DNA of 64,000 nucleotides, taken from Balanoglossus misakiensis (taxonomy: Eukaryota; Hemichordata). The stretch lies in NCBI GenBank assembly GCA_040954595.2, contig CM082583.2, positions 1,736,001 through 1,800,000 of the forward strand, given 5' to 3'. Made by a program: the position numbers and the translations under genes. The notes beneath the pieces were generated by a model. That model did no database searches, was not told the DNA's origin, and worked only from the letters and a program-made list of their open reading frames with translations. How positions within the stretch are numbered: position 1 is the first letter of the stretch; each line of letters begins with the position of its first letter. Shown here piece by piece: positions 1 to 11,340 of the stretch.

Positions 1-3000
1 CTGTAAGAACTTGATCATTGACCAAACTCTTGGTTCAATTTTGCAACATTTTATGATTTCAAGCTGTACATATTTAACTCCGTTTCAACTATGGTTGGAG
101 GGATAATAATGGAGCCATTTCACTGACAAAATAGCGCTTAGGGACCATTCAGTTTTTACGGTGGGGGAGGCTGGCAAAATCCAGGGGGTCACTTAAATTT
201 TGAAATCCAAAAGAGGGAGTCATCTTTTTTTCAAACGTTTAGGGGGGAGGTCATATACATGTACCCACCGATGCTAACTTTGAGTGGAGTGGCAACAGTA
301 AAATTGGTCCTTTCAAACATTGAGATAATTTGCTTTTGACTTCATTAAAATGCAACTTTGAGCTACATATTTTACAAAGTTTTCTTATGTGGAAAGGGGA
401 CAAGCCCTCCCACACCCATCCCCTTACTTTGCCACATATAGTGTACCAGGGCAGAATACTTGCCATCCCACCCCCACTGATGTTAACTTTGAGTGGCAAA
501 AGTCAAATTTGTCCTCCCCAACATTAAGTTAATTTGCCTTTGAGTTCATTAAAATGCATTAATTGTATTTTACAAAATTGTCCTACGTACACCCACCCCT
601 TCCACTTTTCTTGTTTTACCAATTCTACCAACTATTGTATTGACGTGTCCTTTTAATTTATCCATAGACTTCTTTATTGCAACGCTATACTATTATACAC
701 TTCAAATTATAAATTTCTTTAAGAAATTTAGAATTGAGGTGTGAGGAGACCCTTTACCTAGTGTACATAAGATAAGGATGGCGAATGTTTTCGGGGTGGG
801 AGGAGGGTCATCATATTTTGGTCCTGTCAAAGGGGGGGGGGGTCATCATTTTTTTGGTCCTGGTTGAAGGGGGTGTCGGCCTGATTTTGAAAACCAATGA
901 CACAAACTTTTGCCCCCCCCCTCCACCAAAACTGAACAGTCCCTTACTAAAGGACGTCAATGTCTGTTTACAGTCAAATGCATTGCCATCAGAAAAAAAA
1001 AATGCAAACAATTTCTTATGTTTGTAGTACGCACTTTTTGTATATCTGTAAACTGTGTCTCAGTTGTGAAATTCTAAGGAAATTTGTTCCTTGGGTAGAA
1101 TAAAGGATTCTTAAACAAACTTAGTCACGAAAGCTAAATGGTTACCTCAGAGAAACTGTGTTAAATTTGGTCATCATTGTTTTAAATCACACAAGACATT
1201 CCCACAGCTAAGTTACTGCAGCAGTCAGTTTCAACTCAGCTTGCAAATTGAGATCATGTCTTGTGTTCATCGAGACTGTCTGTAGTCGAGTTGACAGTCA
1301 CTACAACTGTATTGCAAATATGGCAGGGTTGGGCAACTCTTCTAATTTGCATTTGAACACCTTTTCTGTTTGCGTCAAAATGATGAATAATGTTTCGTTT
1401 TCAAGAATGCCTTAATATGGGCACCCAAAACAAGACAACTGCATTGCAAATGGCATTTTCATTCAACTCTCCTGGGTACCTAAAACAATTTCAACATGGT
1501 TGACATGGCAATATTAGACAACTGTTCTAATTTGCATAATCCAAAATGGCCGCAAAATTTCTCTAACATGTTAATTTCCCATATTTGTCTTAAATGGTGT
1601 GTAATATCGAATTTGCAGGGTTTCCATTAACATGGGTACCTAAAACAATTTCAACATGGTTGACATGGCAATATTAGACAACTGCTCTAATTTGCATAAT
1701 TCAAACACCTGCTGGATAATTTAACTTTTATTTTTGCCATTCTTGTCCCATGATTGTATGTATTATATCTCATAACAGGCAATTAAGTGTGCTAATTGTC
1801 AAGCCAATCTTAATTCTTCATCTGCACCACAAATCAGATGCAAGGTTTAGGACTGGGAGTGTATGTGGGAGCAGCATATAGGGGCCTACAGGTATCTTTA
1901 ATGGCAAGTCTTCGGTTAAAGCCAGAAGGTTTTCAGGTTGTAGGCCTCTATTGTATCTGCAACAGTTTCTATCACCTCCATCCCACTGGCCGGCACCCGA
2001 GGGGGGGTGGGGGTACTTCAAAATTTTTCGGATGGTAGTCTGTCGCCCCAGTCGATAACATCAACACGTGTAAATGCCCAAAATCCGACCTATTTGTATT
2101 ATAAGTCAAATTTTCTGGTCATTTACCCCAAGTTTTACTTAAAGACTACATACCTATACACCTTTGTATGGGAGAACACATCCCCCACCCCCCTGCCAAC
2201 ACTAATTGGACAACTTTATTCTTGTTATACTTCTTTATAAGTCTAAATGTTCAGTAAGAAAAGGCAACAAGTTATTGAAGCTGCTGACCATGCAAACTAT
2301 GATGAAGTATATTTTTTTCCTAGCTGTACATGTACAGTATAATTGGCCCAATGTACCAATTGGAGATGTGTGCCTTACAAGCAACACAGGTTGTATATCC
2401 AAGCCTTGTCTGTTGGCACTATGAAGGGTATTGGAAGAATGTCTCTGCTGGCCACTTTGGCCAGCCACTTTTGGCCAGCAGACTATCAAAAGGGTCAAGA
2501 AAATAGCCCTAAAAGGTATGGCACTGTATGCAAATCTAGTGCAGGAGTGGATTGATACATTTCCCATCACTGTACATGCATCATCCTGTATGGATGATAT
2601 GTACTCTAGCATTATGCACCAGATAAAAATGGTCAAAATTGCAAAAAAAGGAGATGAAACTCCCACTGTCCTTTAACGCAATCCATAGATAAAGAGACAA
2701 CATGTTCAGGCATTGGATCTAAACATGGTGGATACTGACGAGGGTGTGGTGAATGATGGTGAATCCCTGGATGTTTTGAGGTTGGAATTCTGAAAAGGAT
2801 TCCCATCGTGAGATTGAGGAACAGGATGATGCAGAGGGGCTGGCTCTTTGTGACTCCTATCAGTGGGGATAGACATATATTTGGGATACAGAGGTTGCAC
2901 TTCCTTGCTTCATGATTAGTACGGTAACACTGCCAAATTTGCAACACAGTTGTATTGTTAAAGGTACCCATATGAATGTGCTAATCCTGAAAATACGATA

Positions 3001-3490
3001 TTGCACATCATTTTGGGAAACATGGCAAAATTTCACTTTTAGTGGTGATTGGCGGCCATTTTTGATTATGCAAAATAGAAAAGTTGCCAAACACTGCCAT
3101 ACTTGCAATACATAACCAATATGGATGCAAATCCTGAAATTTTAGATATTACACATAATTTTGAGAAAAAAGGGCCAAGTTTTATTTTAGAGAAGGTATT
3201 TGGCGGCCATTTTTGATCATGCATATTAGAAGAATTGTCCATCATTGCCATTTTGGCAACTCAGCTGGAATAGGTCTAGGCTCCCATATGAATGCCAATA
3301 AGCAAAAAACTTCATAGGAAAGAAAATTTCTAGGTAGGAAAATTTTGACTCAACTTCTGGTTCTAATAATAGGTGTAAGGATGTGATCGTTTGATTTTGC
3401 AACATTTTACAATTTCAAGCTGTGTGTCTTTAACAGTTGTTGTTGTAGGGACAAATGGCTCAAACCATTCAGCTGACAATATAGCACTAC
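1..3490. repeat. Non-coding block of dispersed and tandem repeats
   Basis: No gene could be supported here; short ORFs on both strands lack domain character or splice context. Several repeats are visible. Bases 1-135 resemble 3,360-3,490, sharing a TTTTGCAACATTTTA core followed by a similar tail. Bases 1,471-1,545 recur at 1,634-1,705 with very few changes. Bases 2,926-3,090 and 3,091-3,245 are divergent tandem copies of a roughly 160-bp unit, each carrying a GGCGGCCATTTTTGAT core. The stretch 2,240-2,680 contains short open segments that could be a decayed coding relic, but I cannot name it. Confidence 0.55.
785..955. repeat. G/C-tract MITE-like dispersed repeat
   Basis: This short element has G-rich and C-rich tracts at its two sides and an AT-rich middle (GATTTTGAAAACC) and ends near AAAACTGAACAGTCCC. 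A related copy lies at 16,795-16,955, and a degenerate relative is visible at about 145-260. It is too short to code for anything and looks like a non-autonomous DNA element. The exact ends and target duplication are unresolved. Confidence 0.45.
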
Positions 3491-3836
3491 ACATTGTGCA
3501 GTACCTTTGACAATGCTTGGAACAATGTTGCAACAAAGCTTTGTGTTGAAGCTTGCTACAAGACTTGGCGTGCTGAAGCCTCTTATACTAGTCTTAGTTG
3601 AACCTCAGCTGTAACTACGTTTGTGAAACCTTAACATTCAAATCTTTGGCCAAAGTTAGTGTTGCAAAGCTTCTTCAAAGTTTTGTGAACCTCAACAATG
3701 CTTTTCTATAGAAACCTTTAAACATGCGGGGGGGAGGGGGGACACCAACATCGTAGTCAGTGAGGTCATCTATGGTGGTGGGCGCGTCTTCCACTCGGCA
3801 CTCCTCTGCGCACGCTTGGGGGATAAAAAATGCATC
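3491..3836. other. Unassigned spacer left of the Gypsy remnant
   Basis: I see no gene. The stretch contains repeated 'aagctt' and 'caaag' words and a G-rich run at 3,727-3,742. The 3' LTR expected for the adjacent minus-strand Gypsy element could not be recognised, because no TG...CA-bounded repeat has a partner beyond 16,795. Confidence 0.4.
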
Positions 3837-5279
3837 AAAAACCCCTGGCGCGTCCTCGCTCCCCCTGCGTCGATGGATTCTGTGCGACTGCTTCCGCCCC
3901 CGTCCTCTCTGGTTGCTGTGTCCGGATTGATGATGTTCTCCGGTGAGGTCGGATTTCCCGGAATTCTTCCTGTCGTGATTGGGATACCCACCTCAGCAGT
4001 ATGCTAAGGACACGCCAGTGGATGAGAATCGCTGGTGTGGTGGGGGAGCTCAGTCGGAACCTGTTCGGCACCTCCCACCCCTGGAAGACGCACAGGCGCT
4101 TCATCATCACCATGGACTCCGGTGAACAAAAGGATTCCGTAGGGATCCGTCCAGGTCCGCCCCTGCGGATAAAGAAGTCTAGCAGGTCGGGTATTTCATT
4201 TCCTGGACCACACAGCCAGTATAGGTGAGTTTCTCTAACTCCTCCACCGCGTCCCGCTCGCGGAATACTTCCGGCTTCTCAGTAAAAATAACTGGAAGGT
4301 GGCACTGAAAGGCGTGTTTCTTCAGTTTGCGCGTGGACCTCCGGCATCCCGGGAACGGACATGGAGAAGGGCCTGATGAGTAATGTGGAACAGAGGATAG
4401 GGGGCTCCTTCGGGCCGGCCTGGCGCTCCTCCAGCGGCGTTCGTCTTCTTTGGGCGGTTCCAGCGTCGGATACCGGATCGGTGATCGACGTCTGGGGCTG
4501 AGATCTCCCCAGCGTGAAAAGGATAATCGTTCACGGGAAGGTGGGCGGTCCCGCCTTTCCTCTCGAGAACGCTCCGTTCGCGGCGACCGGGTTGGGGATC
4601 TGGACCTAGTAGGGCTGCCGGGGTGGCGTCGAAGTTCCCAGGGGATTAGATATTCCCCCGCCTCCAACGTCGCTTCCAGCTCCAATGGGTTGATCAGTGA
4701 CTGCAGCGGCAGCGTTTCTTGGCGTGGGGGTGATGGCTCCTGCAGCAGCCGTTGGTTTCCCCCGTCTCTCGCTACTGCTATTGGGGGTGATACACGGGTG
4801 TGGGGTGGGTCTGGCCCTTCCGACACCTCCATCGCCTGGTCCTTGTCGCCACCGAGTACCTGTTTTTCCAGCTGCGGATCCCGGAAGATGCTCAAAGTTT
4901 CCTCCAGGTCGTCAGCTGCGGTGGTGGTTCTTGTGGGCTCTTGCGGGGAGATATGGCCAACGAATCCCCCACGTACGCGGCCTGGATTGAACTCCCGAGG
5001 TAGTGTGCAGGTTTTTATGGCTGCGTCGGATGGTACGGGCAGGTTGGCTTCGGTCTTTTCCTTCCCGTATACATGTATGGCCTCCTCCCGTACCGTGGAC
5101 ATCCATCCTATGTCGCCTAGAACCGTGGCTACTTGACAGTTCTCACGGAGCATCAGGAACATTGTATCCTCGTCTACACCAAGTTGCCTCAGTCGGGGGA
5201 TGACACTGATGGGGTCCAACAGTTTCCCTCGGCCGCAGCGATAGCATATCTCCTCTAATTCGAGTTGTCTGGAATCCAT
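3837..5279 (-). pseudogene. Gypsy extra ORF downstream of pol, with C2H2-like zinc finger
   Basis: An ATG-started ORF of 366 codons runs from 5,279 to 4,179. It begins MDSRQLELEEICYRCGRGKL and contains an acidic/proline-rich middle, an Arg/Ser-rich stretch (about residues 220-300, many SPTRS/RRRSP-type dipeptides) and a candidate zinc finger near residue 310 (CPFPGC, then HAFQCH). Near 4,210 the frame is broken by what looks like a 2-base insertion; the sense frame then continues through 4,113 to about 3,837. The position just after pol would suit an env or accessory gene, but I see no signal peptide or membrane segment, so env is unlikely. The zinc finger and RS-rich region suggest nucleic-acid binding. 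I do not recognise the family. Its first 366 codons are open while neighbouring pol is heavily broken. Confidence 0.6.
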
Positions 5280-5384
5280 TCTGGGGACAAAAAGAAAAAA
5301 AAGAAAATTAACGGTTAGTGGGTCCTCGCCTGTGACGAGTCATAGCCCTACCCGATGGCATTTTCCCCTTTTCCCTGTGTTCCC

Positions 5385-6875
5385 TTAATCGTCGATCCCC
5401 TCCCCCTCGCAGTTCGGACAGTGGAAGGGATCAGTCGAGTTGACCTGCTTTTGGGTGAGATTGACGCATGTGCTGTGGAACCAGTCGTAACAGCTGTCAC
5501 ACTGGACCATCAGCTTCTCTGTGTCCGGCCCACGGCAGATACAGTAGGTCTGTTCCCGGTTTTTGTCCTGCGGATCAGGATCCCCACCCTTTAGGGGCAG
5601 TGACCTCTTGAATTTAACTATCCAGCTGGGCAGTTGCGCTTCCCTACACAACCTTATTCTGTCGTGGTTCGCGGTGGCGATGCGTCTCGGAAGTTTCACT
5701 CGGTACAAATATGGCGATAATTTCGCTATCACTATTCCTGGTCCTTTCCATGGGGGGCTCAGTTTTTTACATTTCCATCTCACCGTCACTGAGTCCAGAA
5801 GGTAGACGGGATCTCCGACTTCATATGAACGGAGTCGGGCCTTCAAGTCGTAGTCCCGCTTCATTCTTTCCTGGGTGACCTGCAGTTTTTCCTGAGCGAG
5901 GTCATGGGCTTCTTTGATGGCGCTCCCCAGGCTGCTCACATATTCTTCATGGTCTTGGGCTGGCGTTGGTTTCCCGAAGACCAGGTCGGCCGGTTGGTTC
6001 ACTTCCCGCCCCAGCATAAGGCGATTAGGTGTGAATCCAGTATTTCTGTTTACGGAGGTCCGAATGGCTCCGGCGATTTGGGGTAGGAATTTGTCCCACT
6101 CGTTCTGTTTGCATCCATGAGGGTCCGGTTTTGCCGCTCCATCTGGCTGTTCGCGGAACAGCTGACTTTCGAAATTACTGCCTCTATCTGTGAATATCTC
6201 GAATGGCCATCCGAATCGAGAAAAGAATTCCCCTACAGCTGCCTTAGCGGTTGCCTCTGCCGTTTGGGTAGGCAGTGGAATGCACTCTACCCACTTGGTG
6301 AATTGGTCGACCATGACTAGGATATATTCGTTTTTTCGGGGTGTCCGGGGCAGTGGTCCAAGGAAGTCCAGATGTACCCTTTCCATAGGTGATCCCACGT
6401 GGTATCGGGTCAGAGGGCACCTCGCATGTCACTGTGGTTTCTTGTGCTTGTTGCAGTCGTGGCACGAGGCTACGTAGCTGCGTACATCATCTGCCATCCG
6501 ATGCCAGTGGTACTTCATTTGGAGTCTGGCCAGCGTCCGTTGCACGCCCTGATGTCCCGCTGAGGGGATCGCATGGTTCAGTTCAATTACTTCCGATATC
6601 ATTGTTCTGGGGATGACCAGTTTTCCTTCGCCCCCGTCCTCGGATTTCCTCCGGAGTACTGGCATCTTCGGGTCCACATAATATATCTCGCGGTTTATCC
6701 AGGCATGTTTTGCGGCGGTGCTGAGTAGTTCCAATGCGCTTTCCGCGGGGGGTTGACCAGTATCCAGCCATTCCAGTATCGGCCGTAGATCGGCATCCTC
6801 CTGATGTTGCCGGTGTATCGTTTCCGAGGTTTCTCGCCACGGCGTGTCGGTCTCTGGCGAGCTGCTCCTGGTCAC
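5385..6875 (-). pseudogene. Gypsy integrase with C-terminal PHD finger (broken)
   Basis: Two open segments make up this region. The first, 6,875-6,429, holds the HHCC zinc-binding domain (HAIPSAGH, then CHDC). The second, 6,398-5,385, holds the catalytic core: first Asp in HLDFLGPL and second Asp in FTDRGSNFES. The third acidic residue is not in the open frame: about 15-20 residues appear deleted after FESQLFRE and the next stretch is frameshifted, so the expected Glu motif is readable only in another frame near 6,120-6,170. A GPY/F-like segment (WKGPGIVIAKLSPYLYRV) follows. The last ~55 residues form a PHD finger: CxC, CDSC, WFHSTC and CPNC spacing fits the C4HC3 pattern. PHD fingers bind histone H3 tails, so a chromatin-targeting role like that of chromodomains in other Gypsy lineages is a reasonable inference. 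Confidence 0.85.
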
Positions 6876-6896
6876 CGTGCATACCTTGGGGTCCTC

Positions 6897-7720
6897 CTAT
6901 TCCGCCTGTGTACCTTCACTGAAGTAGGTGTCCTCTCCCATGGAGTCTATTCCGATTGACTTTAGTATTTCGTCGAAATCGAATCCTTCTCCTGGGTCCT
7001 CTGGGGGGTCTGCGAGGTGGTCACTCGCTTCGTCTTCTTCGCTGCCTAAGTTTACCGTGCAGACGTCTTGCCTAATGTCATTGGATGGTTGTGAGGCTAA
7101 CGGTATTACTTCGTCTACCCCGGTGACGAAGTCTCCCCAATTTCTCGTTGGCAATAGTCACATCCGCCGCAGGGAAGTTCGTCCGGCGTAACGCTGTGGC
7201 GGTAGTGTCCCTGCGGTTCAATTCTGGATAGGGCATCCGCGTTGAGGTGTTTGTTCCCCGGCCTATGCTGAACCGTCATGTTGTACTGGCTAAGTTCTTC
7301 CAACCACCGGGCCAATTGTCCTTGGGGCGCTTTAAACCTCAGCAGCCAGGCCAGACTGCTGTGGTCCGTCCGTTTTATGAAATGGTTCCCCAGCAAGTAG
7401 TGTCGGAATAACCGGGTAAATCGTACTACTGCTAGGAGTTCTTTTCGGGTCGTGCAGTACCTTGTTTGTTCGGGTGTTAATGCGAAGCTGGCGTATGCGC
7501 TCACTCGTTCTTCTCCATCCTGCACCTGGAGAAGTTCCGCTCCCACGGCAATGTCCGATGCGTCCGTGTCCAATGTGAACAGGTCTTTTGGGTTCGGTAA
7601 CGTGAGTACCGGCGCCGATGTTAAGCAATCTTTTAGCGCCTCGAAGGCCAGCCGTTGCTCTCCGCCCCACTTGAAAGGCTTTTTTCCGTAACTGCGTACA
7701 GCGGGCGGCCAACTTGGCAT
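6897..7720 (-). pseudogene. Gypsy RNase H and linker
   Basis: The open frame 7,720-7,115 carries an RNase H-like domain of the Ty3/Gypsy type: LDTDASDIAVGAEL near the start, KELLAVV, and the conserved RTDHSSLAWLL and HRPGNKHLNADALSR motifs. A short acidic linker ORF (7,154-6,897) follows in another frame before the integrase zinc-binding domain. Between RT and RNase H (about 7,750-7,690) the sense frame has two closely spaced TAA codons, then a frame change at an A-rich run, so this region cannot be translated as one polyprotein without suppression and frameshifting. Confidence 0.75.
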
Positions 7721-7739
7721 GATCCTTTATAAACGAGCG

Positions 7740-8700
7740 GTGTTAATTGGCTTACCCTGCGAAAAGTTCCACCTCCTTGGTGTTTTTTGGTGTCGGCCAG
7801 TTGCGTACCACGTCAACGGAACGCGGGTCCAGTCCTATGGTTCCTTTGCGGACAATCCGCCCCAGGAACTCCACCTCTGTCTGAAACAGTTCACACTTGC
7901 GGGGGCGTAGTTTCAACCTGTATTCCCGGATCCGGGTGAACACGTCTCGCAGATTCTGGAGATGGTTTGCAAAGTCCGCCCCAAGTACCATGATGTCGTC
8001 TAAAAATGCTAGTACTACCTCCCATGTCAGCCCACGCAGCACCAGATTCATGGCTCGCGAGTATGTGGCAGTGGTGTTGCACAGGGCGAAGGGCATACGG
8101 GCGAATTCATACAGCCCGTACTTTGTGGTAAAGGCAGTCTTCTTGCGGTCCTCTTTGTCCACTTGTATTTGCCAGTACGCTGAATTGGCATCTAGTTTCG
8201 AGAACCACTCGTTCCCGGCCAGCGTGTCCATGCAGTCCTCTATCAGCGGCAAGGGGAATACGTCTTTTCCGATCACATTGTTCAGCGACTGATAGTCGAC
8301 GCACCAGCGGACTGTCCCGTCCCTCTTCCTTACCAATACTGGTGCCGAAGCCCATTCTGATGTTGAAGGTTGGATTACCCCTGACCGCAGCATTTTCTTG
8401 AGGTGGGCCTCCTCCTCCCCCGCGAAGCGTAGTGGGGTTCGGCGCATCCTCTGCTTCACTGGTCGCGCGTCCCCTGTATCGATACTGTGCGCAAGGGCTG
8501 TGAAGTTCCCCAGGTCGTATTCATTTGCAGCAAAGACATCCTGGAACTCGATTAGTAGCTCTTTCATTTCATGGGACTGTTTCTCCGTCAGATTGGCTGC
8601 TGATTTTTCTGACAATTCCCTCAAGTGGTCTGGGAGCTCGTCTTCGCCATGTGGTTAAGTTTCTGTGAGTAGTTCAAGCTCGTTGACTGTGCCTGTGGCG
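7740..8700 (-). pseudogene. Gypsy reverse transcriptase
   Basis: The open frame 8,624-7,752 has the canonical Gypsy RT blocks: CVDYQSLNNV, the first catalytic Asp in FSKLDANSAYWQIQV, RMPFALCN, and the catalytic FLDD box, followed by the LRPRKCELFQTEVEFLGRIV thumb region. The sense frame extends upstream to the DIRS junction at 8,700 but has a TAA at 8,657-8,655, and it ends in two TAA codons near 7,750-7,740. The remaining upstream linker lies on the far side of the DIRS element at 16,242. The catalytic residues themselves look intact. Confidence 0.85.
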
Positions 8701-8745
8701 ATTATTCTCACATCCTGAAGGAACGAACCGAATTGAAGTAGCTGT
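8701..8745 (+). repeat. DIRS left inverted terminal repeat, outer part
   Basis: This 45-bp segment matches the inverse of about 16,150-16,195. The repeat is interrupted after CTGT at 8,742-8,745 by the foldback element and resumes at 11,220 with a second CTGT. The intact right repeat contains a single CTGT at the same place, so it acts as an empty-site control for the insertion. Confidence 0.8.
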
Positions 8746-9029
8746 AACAGTATAGAAAACATTTTCCAATTTCCGAAAAGTAGCCGTTTTTTAAACTTTT
8801 TTCAAGGAAATTAGTGTTTTGTTCACAGTACAATATATTTCGATATTTTTCTATGATTATTTTCAAGATGTTTGCGAGTGTGCAGAAAGAAAAGAATAAA
8901 CTGTGAAATTTCCATAGAAATAATGAAGGAGCCATCTTTGGGTTGTATGGATTTGAATATTTCATTGAAAAAAACTAATTATTAAATTATGAATTCAATT
9001 AATAGTACAATTTGCAAAAATTGCTAGTC

Positions 9030-9410
9030 ACTCCAGAAGGGTCAGTGGTCGGAAATTTCCAGACACTCAGGGAATGTGAGAGCTTAGAAATTTCCAAGCA
9101 CTGACAAGGGTCAGTGGTCGGAAATTTCCAGACACTCGGGGAATGTGAGAGCCTGGAAATTTCCAAGCACTGACAAGGGTCAGTGGTCGGAAATTTCCAG
9201 ACACTCAGGGAATGTGAGAGCTTAGAAATTTCCAAGCACTGACAAGGGTCAGTGGTCGGAAATTTCCAGACACTCAGGGAATGTGGGAGTCTAGAAATTT
9301 CCAAGCACTGACAGGGTTAGTGGCCGGAAATATCCAGACACTCGGGGAATGTGAGAGCCTGGAAATTTCCAAGCATTGACAGGGTCAGTGCTTGGAAATC
9401 TTGAGTTTCT
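9030..9410 (-). repeat. 64-bp minisatellite, left arm of the foldback
   Basis: About six units repeat with a period of 64 bp. Each contains two GAAATTTCC words, usually as the palindrome GGAAATTTCC, plus CACTGACAAGGGTCAGTG, itself a short inverted repeat. An ORF across it (9,304-8,999) is periodic and not a gene. Confidence 0.85.
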
Positions 9411-10302
9411 CTATCATGTTTCAAATTATGGCCTTTAGGAAAACGATCTGTTGAGGAACTTCGCCTGTGTTTATATCTTCAACCCTACGGATGAGATTGG
9501 TCATTTGACTGCGGTGGCCTCTTCTCTCTCTCTCCATGCCCGAAATCCTGGTCTCGGCACCAACAAATGTACCGCGTACACTTGGGAATAGGTTCGGAAT
9601 GAAGAGAGGGGGGCGGGATGGCCAATACTTCTTTATAAACAGTGGTTTGAACTGTGACATTTGGTAACACTGCATAATTCAAGAACAATAGCATTTGGTA
9701 GTTGTGAAGTTGTGACTTTGTATACAGAGTAGAAAGAACAATTGTCTCAGATAAACAATACCAATTCCCAATAAACAACTAGTGTATGGGCTAACTCAGA
9801 GGAGTTGGTAGGCGAAGCCTGTCATGAACATTGTGACGCTAAGGCTCCTTAGACAAACCTGTTGCGTCTGCGGTCCAGATCCGTACCAGAGCTTTTCGCC
9901 GAAATTCGATTTTATCGGGAGAATATCCTTTCCCTGTCTACTAACCGGTTATAACCGACTCCACGATTGACTTCTTCTAACATCCGAACCGCTCGCTTTC
10001 TGAAACTTTTGTGTTTACCCATTGAGATAACCTCACCGTATTCAATATGGCGATCTCAACAGGTAAACACAAGAGAAAATCAGAAAGCGAGCGGCTCAGA
10101 AGTTAATTACATCATATTTGGAGTCATTTGTGGGTAGACGGGGGGAAGATTCCCCCCGATAAAATCGAATCTCGGCCGAAAAGCTGCTGTCCGGATCCGG
10201 ATCTCAGACGAATCAGTTTTGTCCATGGAGCCTTGCAGAGATGTGGTGGAAGCCATATATTAAACGCCGGGAGAACGCAGACCTGTACGGGGGACTACCA
10301 TG

Positions 10303-10690
10303 ACCCTGTCAGTGCTTGGAGATATCAAGGCTCTCACATTCCCTGAGTGTCTGGAAATTTCCGACCACTGACCCTTGTCAGTGCTTGGAAATTTCCAGGC
10401 TCTCACATTCCCTGAGTGTCCGGAAATTTCCGACCACTGACCCTTGTCAGTGCTTGGAAATTTCTAAGCTCTCACATTCCCTGAGTGTCTGGAAATTTCC
10501 GACCACTGACCCTTGTCAGTGCTTGGAAATTTCCAGGCTCTCACATTCCCTGAGTGTCTGGAAATTTCCGACCACTGACCCTTGTCAGTGCTTGGAAATT
10601 TCTAAGCTCTCACATTCCCTGAGTGTCTGGAAATTTCCGACCACTGACCCTTGTCAGTGCTTGGAAATTTCCAAGCTCTCACATGCCACT
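10303..10690 (+). repeat. 64-bp minisatellite, right arm of the foldback
   Basis: About six units of the same 64-bp repeat as 9,030-9,410 in inverse orientation, with CACTGACCCTTGTCAGTG and GGAAATTTCC in each unit. Units alternate between two subtypes (TTTCCAGGCT and TTTCTAAGCT), suggesting a higher-order two-unit period. The ORF at 10,316-10,738 is an artefact of the repeat. Confidence 0.85.
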
Positions 10691-11219
10691 GACTCTTTTC
10701 CAAGTATTTCAGCTGCAAAATATGGATTTGTCAATTAGCAGTGCTTATTTCCTAAAATTCATACGAAATCCAACGGATTTGTGTGATACGGATATTAATC
10801 TAACAATTCTTGTAATAAATATTGGGTTTCAGATTTACTTTTTGATGCTATTGTTTTTTCTGGCGAAATTTTACAAACAATTCACACACTTGCAAATTTT
10901 CAATAAAAATATTACTCATGATAAACATGGAGACAAAATTTCATTAGAAAAAAATCAAAAGGACTGTCATGTACGTGGCTTTGAAGGAGACTCAGTTTTT
11001 TCACAGATAAATTTTAATTTGAGTTTAAAGCCAAAATATGACAAAATGCATTTTTCCTGCTGTACAGCTGCAGGAAAGAGACTAAGAATACCTTTATGTA
11101 ATTTTTTCATTAGAAATTGGCAAAGAATAAGGAATATTTTCATAAATTTCTAACTTTTTCAGCAGTAATTATGTAAAAAAGAGGTTTTTCGGAAATTGGA
11201 AAATGTTTTCTATACTGTT

Positions 11220-11340
11220 CTGTCTTCCCTTGACCTCGGAGTGGACACAGCCCTTTCAAAGAAATAACTTATAACCTATGACATGAATATTTAAATAATA
11301 TCCCATATACACCTGCCTTACGGACGAGCCACCATCTTTT
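11220..11340 (+). repeat. DIRS left inverted terminal repeat, inner part
   Basis: The sequence from CTGTCTTCCCTTGACC to the ACGGACGAGC region is the near-perfect inverse of 16,040-16,160. Only a few substitutions separate the two arms. Together with 8,701-8,745 it makes a left repeat of about 165 bp. Confidence 0.85.

Larger units (their letters stand above)
8746..11219. mobile_element. Foldback (long inverted repeat) DNA element with 4-bp TSD
   Basis: The ends are inverse copies: AACAGTATAGAAAACATTTT at 8,746 and its inverse ending at 11,219. Both sides carry CTGT (8,742-8,745 and 11,220-11,223), present once in the uninterrupted right repeat of the host DIRS, which proves the boundaries. 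Inside, a 64-bp minisatellite is present in opposite orientations in the two arms (9,030-9,410 and 10,303-10,690). An inner inverse pair (around 9,890-10,000 and 10,060-10,190) folds about a centre near 10,030. No transposase was found, so it is non-autonomous; the 4-bp duplication does not fix the superfamily. Confidence 0.82.

Noticed and set aside
2235-2666. 143 aa minus ORF as a gene
   Set aside because: No domain, no splice context and overlapping ORFs on the other strand of similar length.
4450-5136. A 228-codon plus-strand ORF
   Set aside because: It is antisense to the Gypsy extra ORF, whose sense frame is longer, ATG-started and positioned after pol; the plus ORF has no domain.
9030-9410. 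CRISPR-like regularly spaced repeat
   Set aside because: The unit is continuous, with no unique spacers, and is part of a eukaryotic foldback element.
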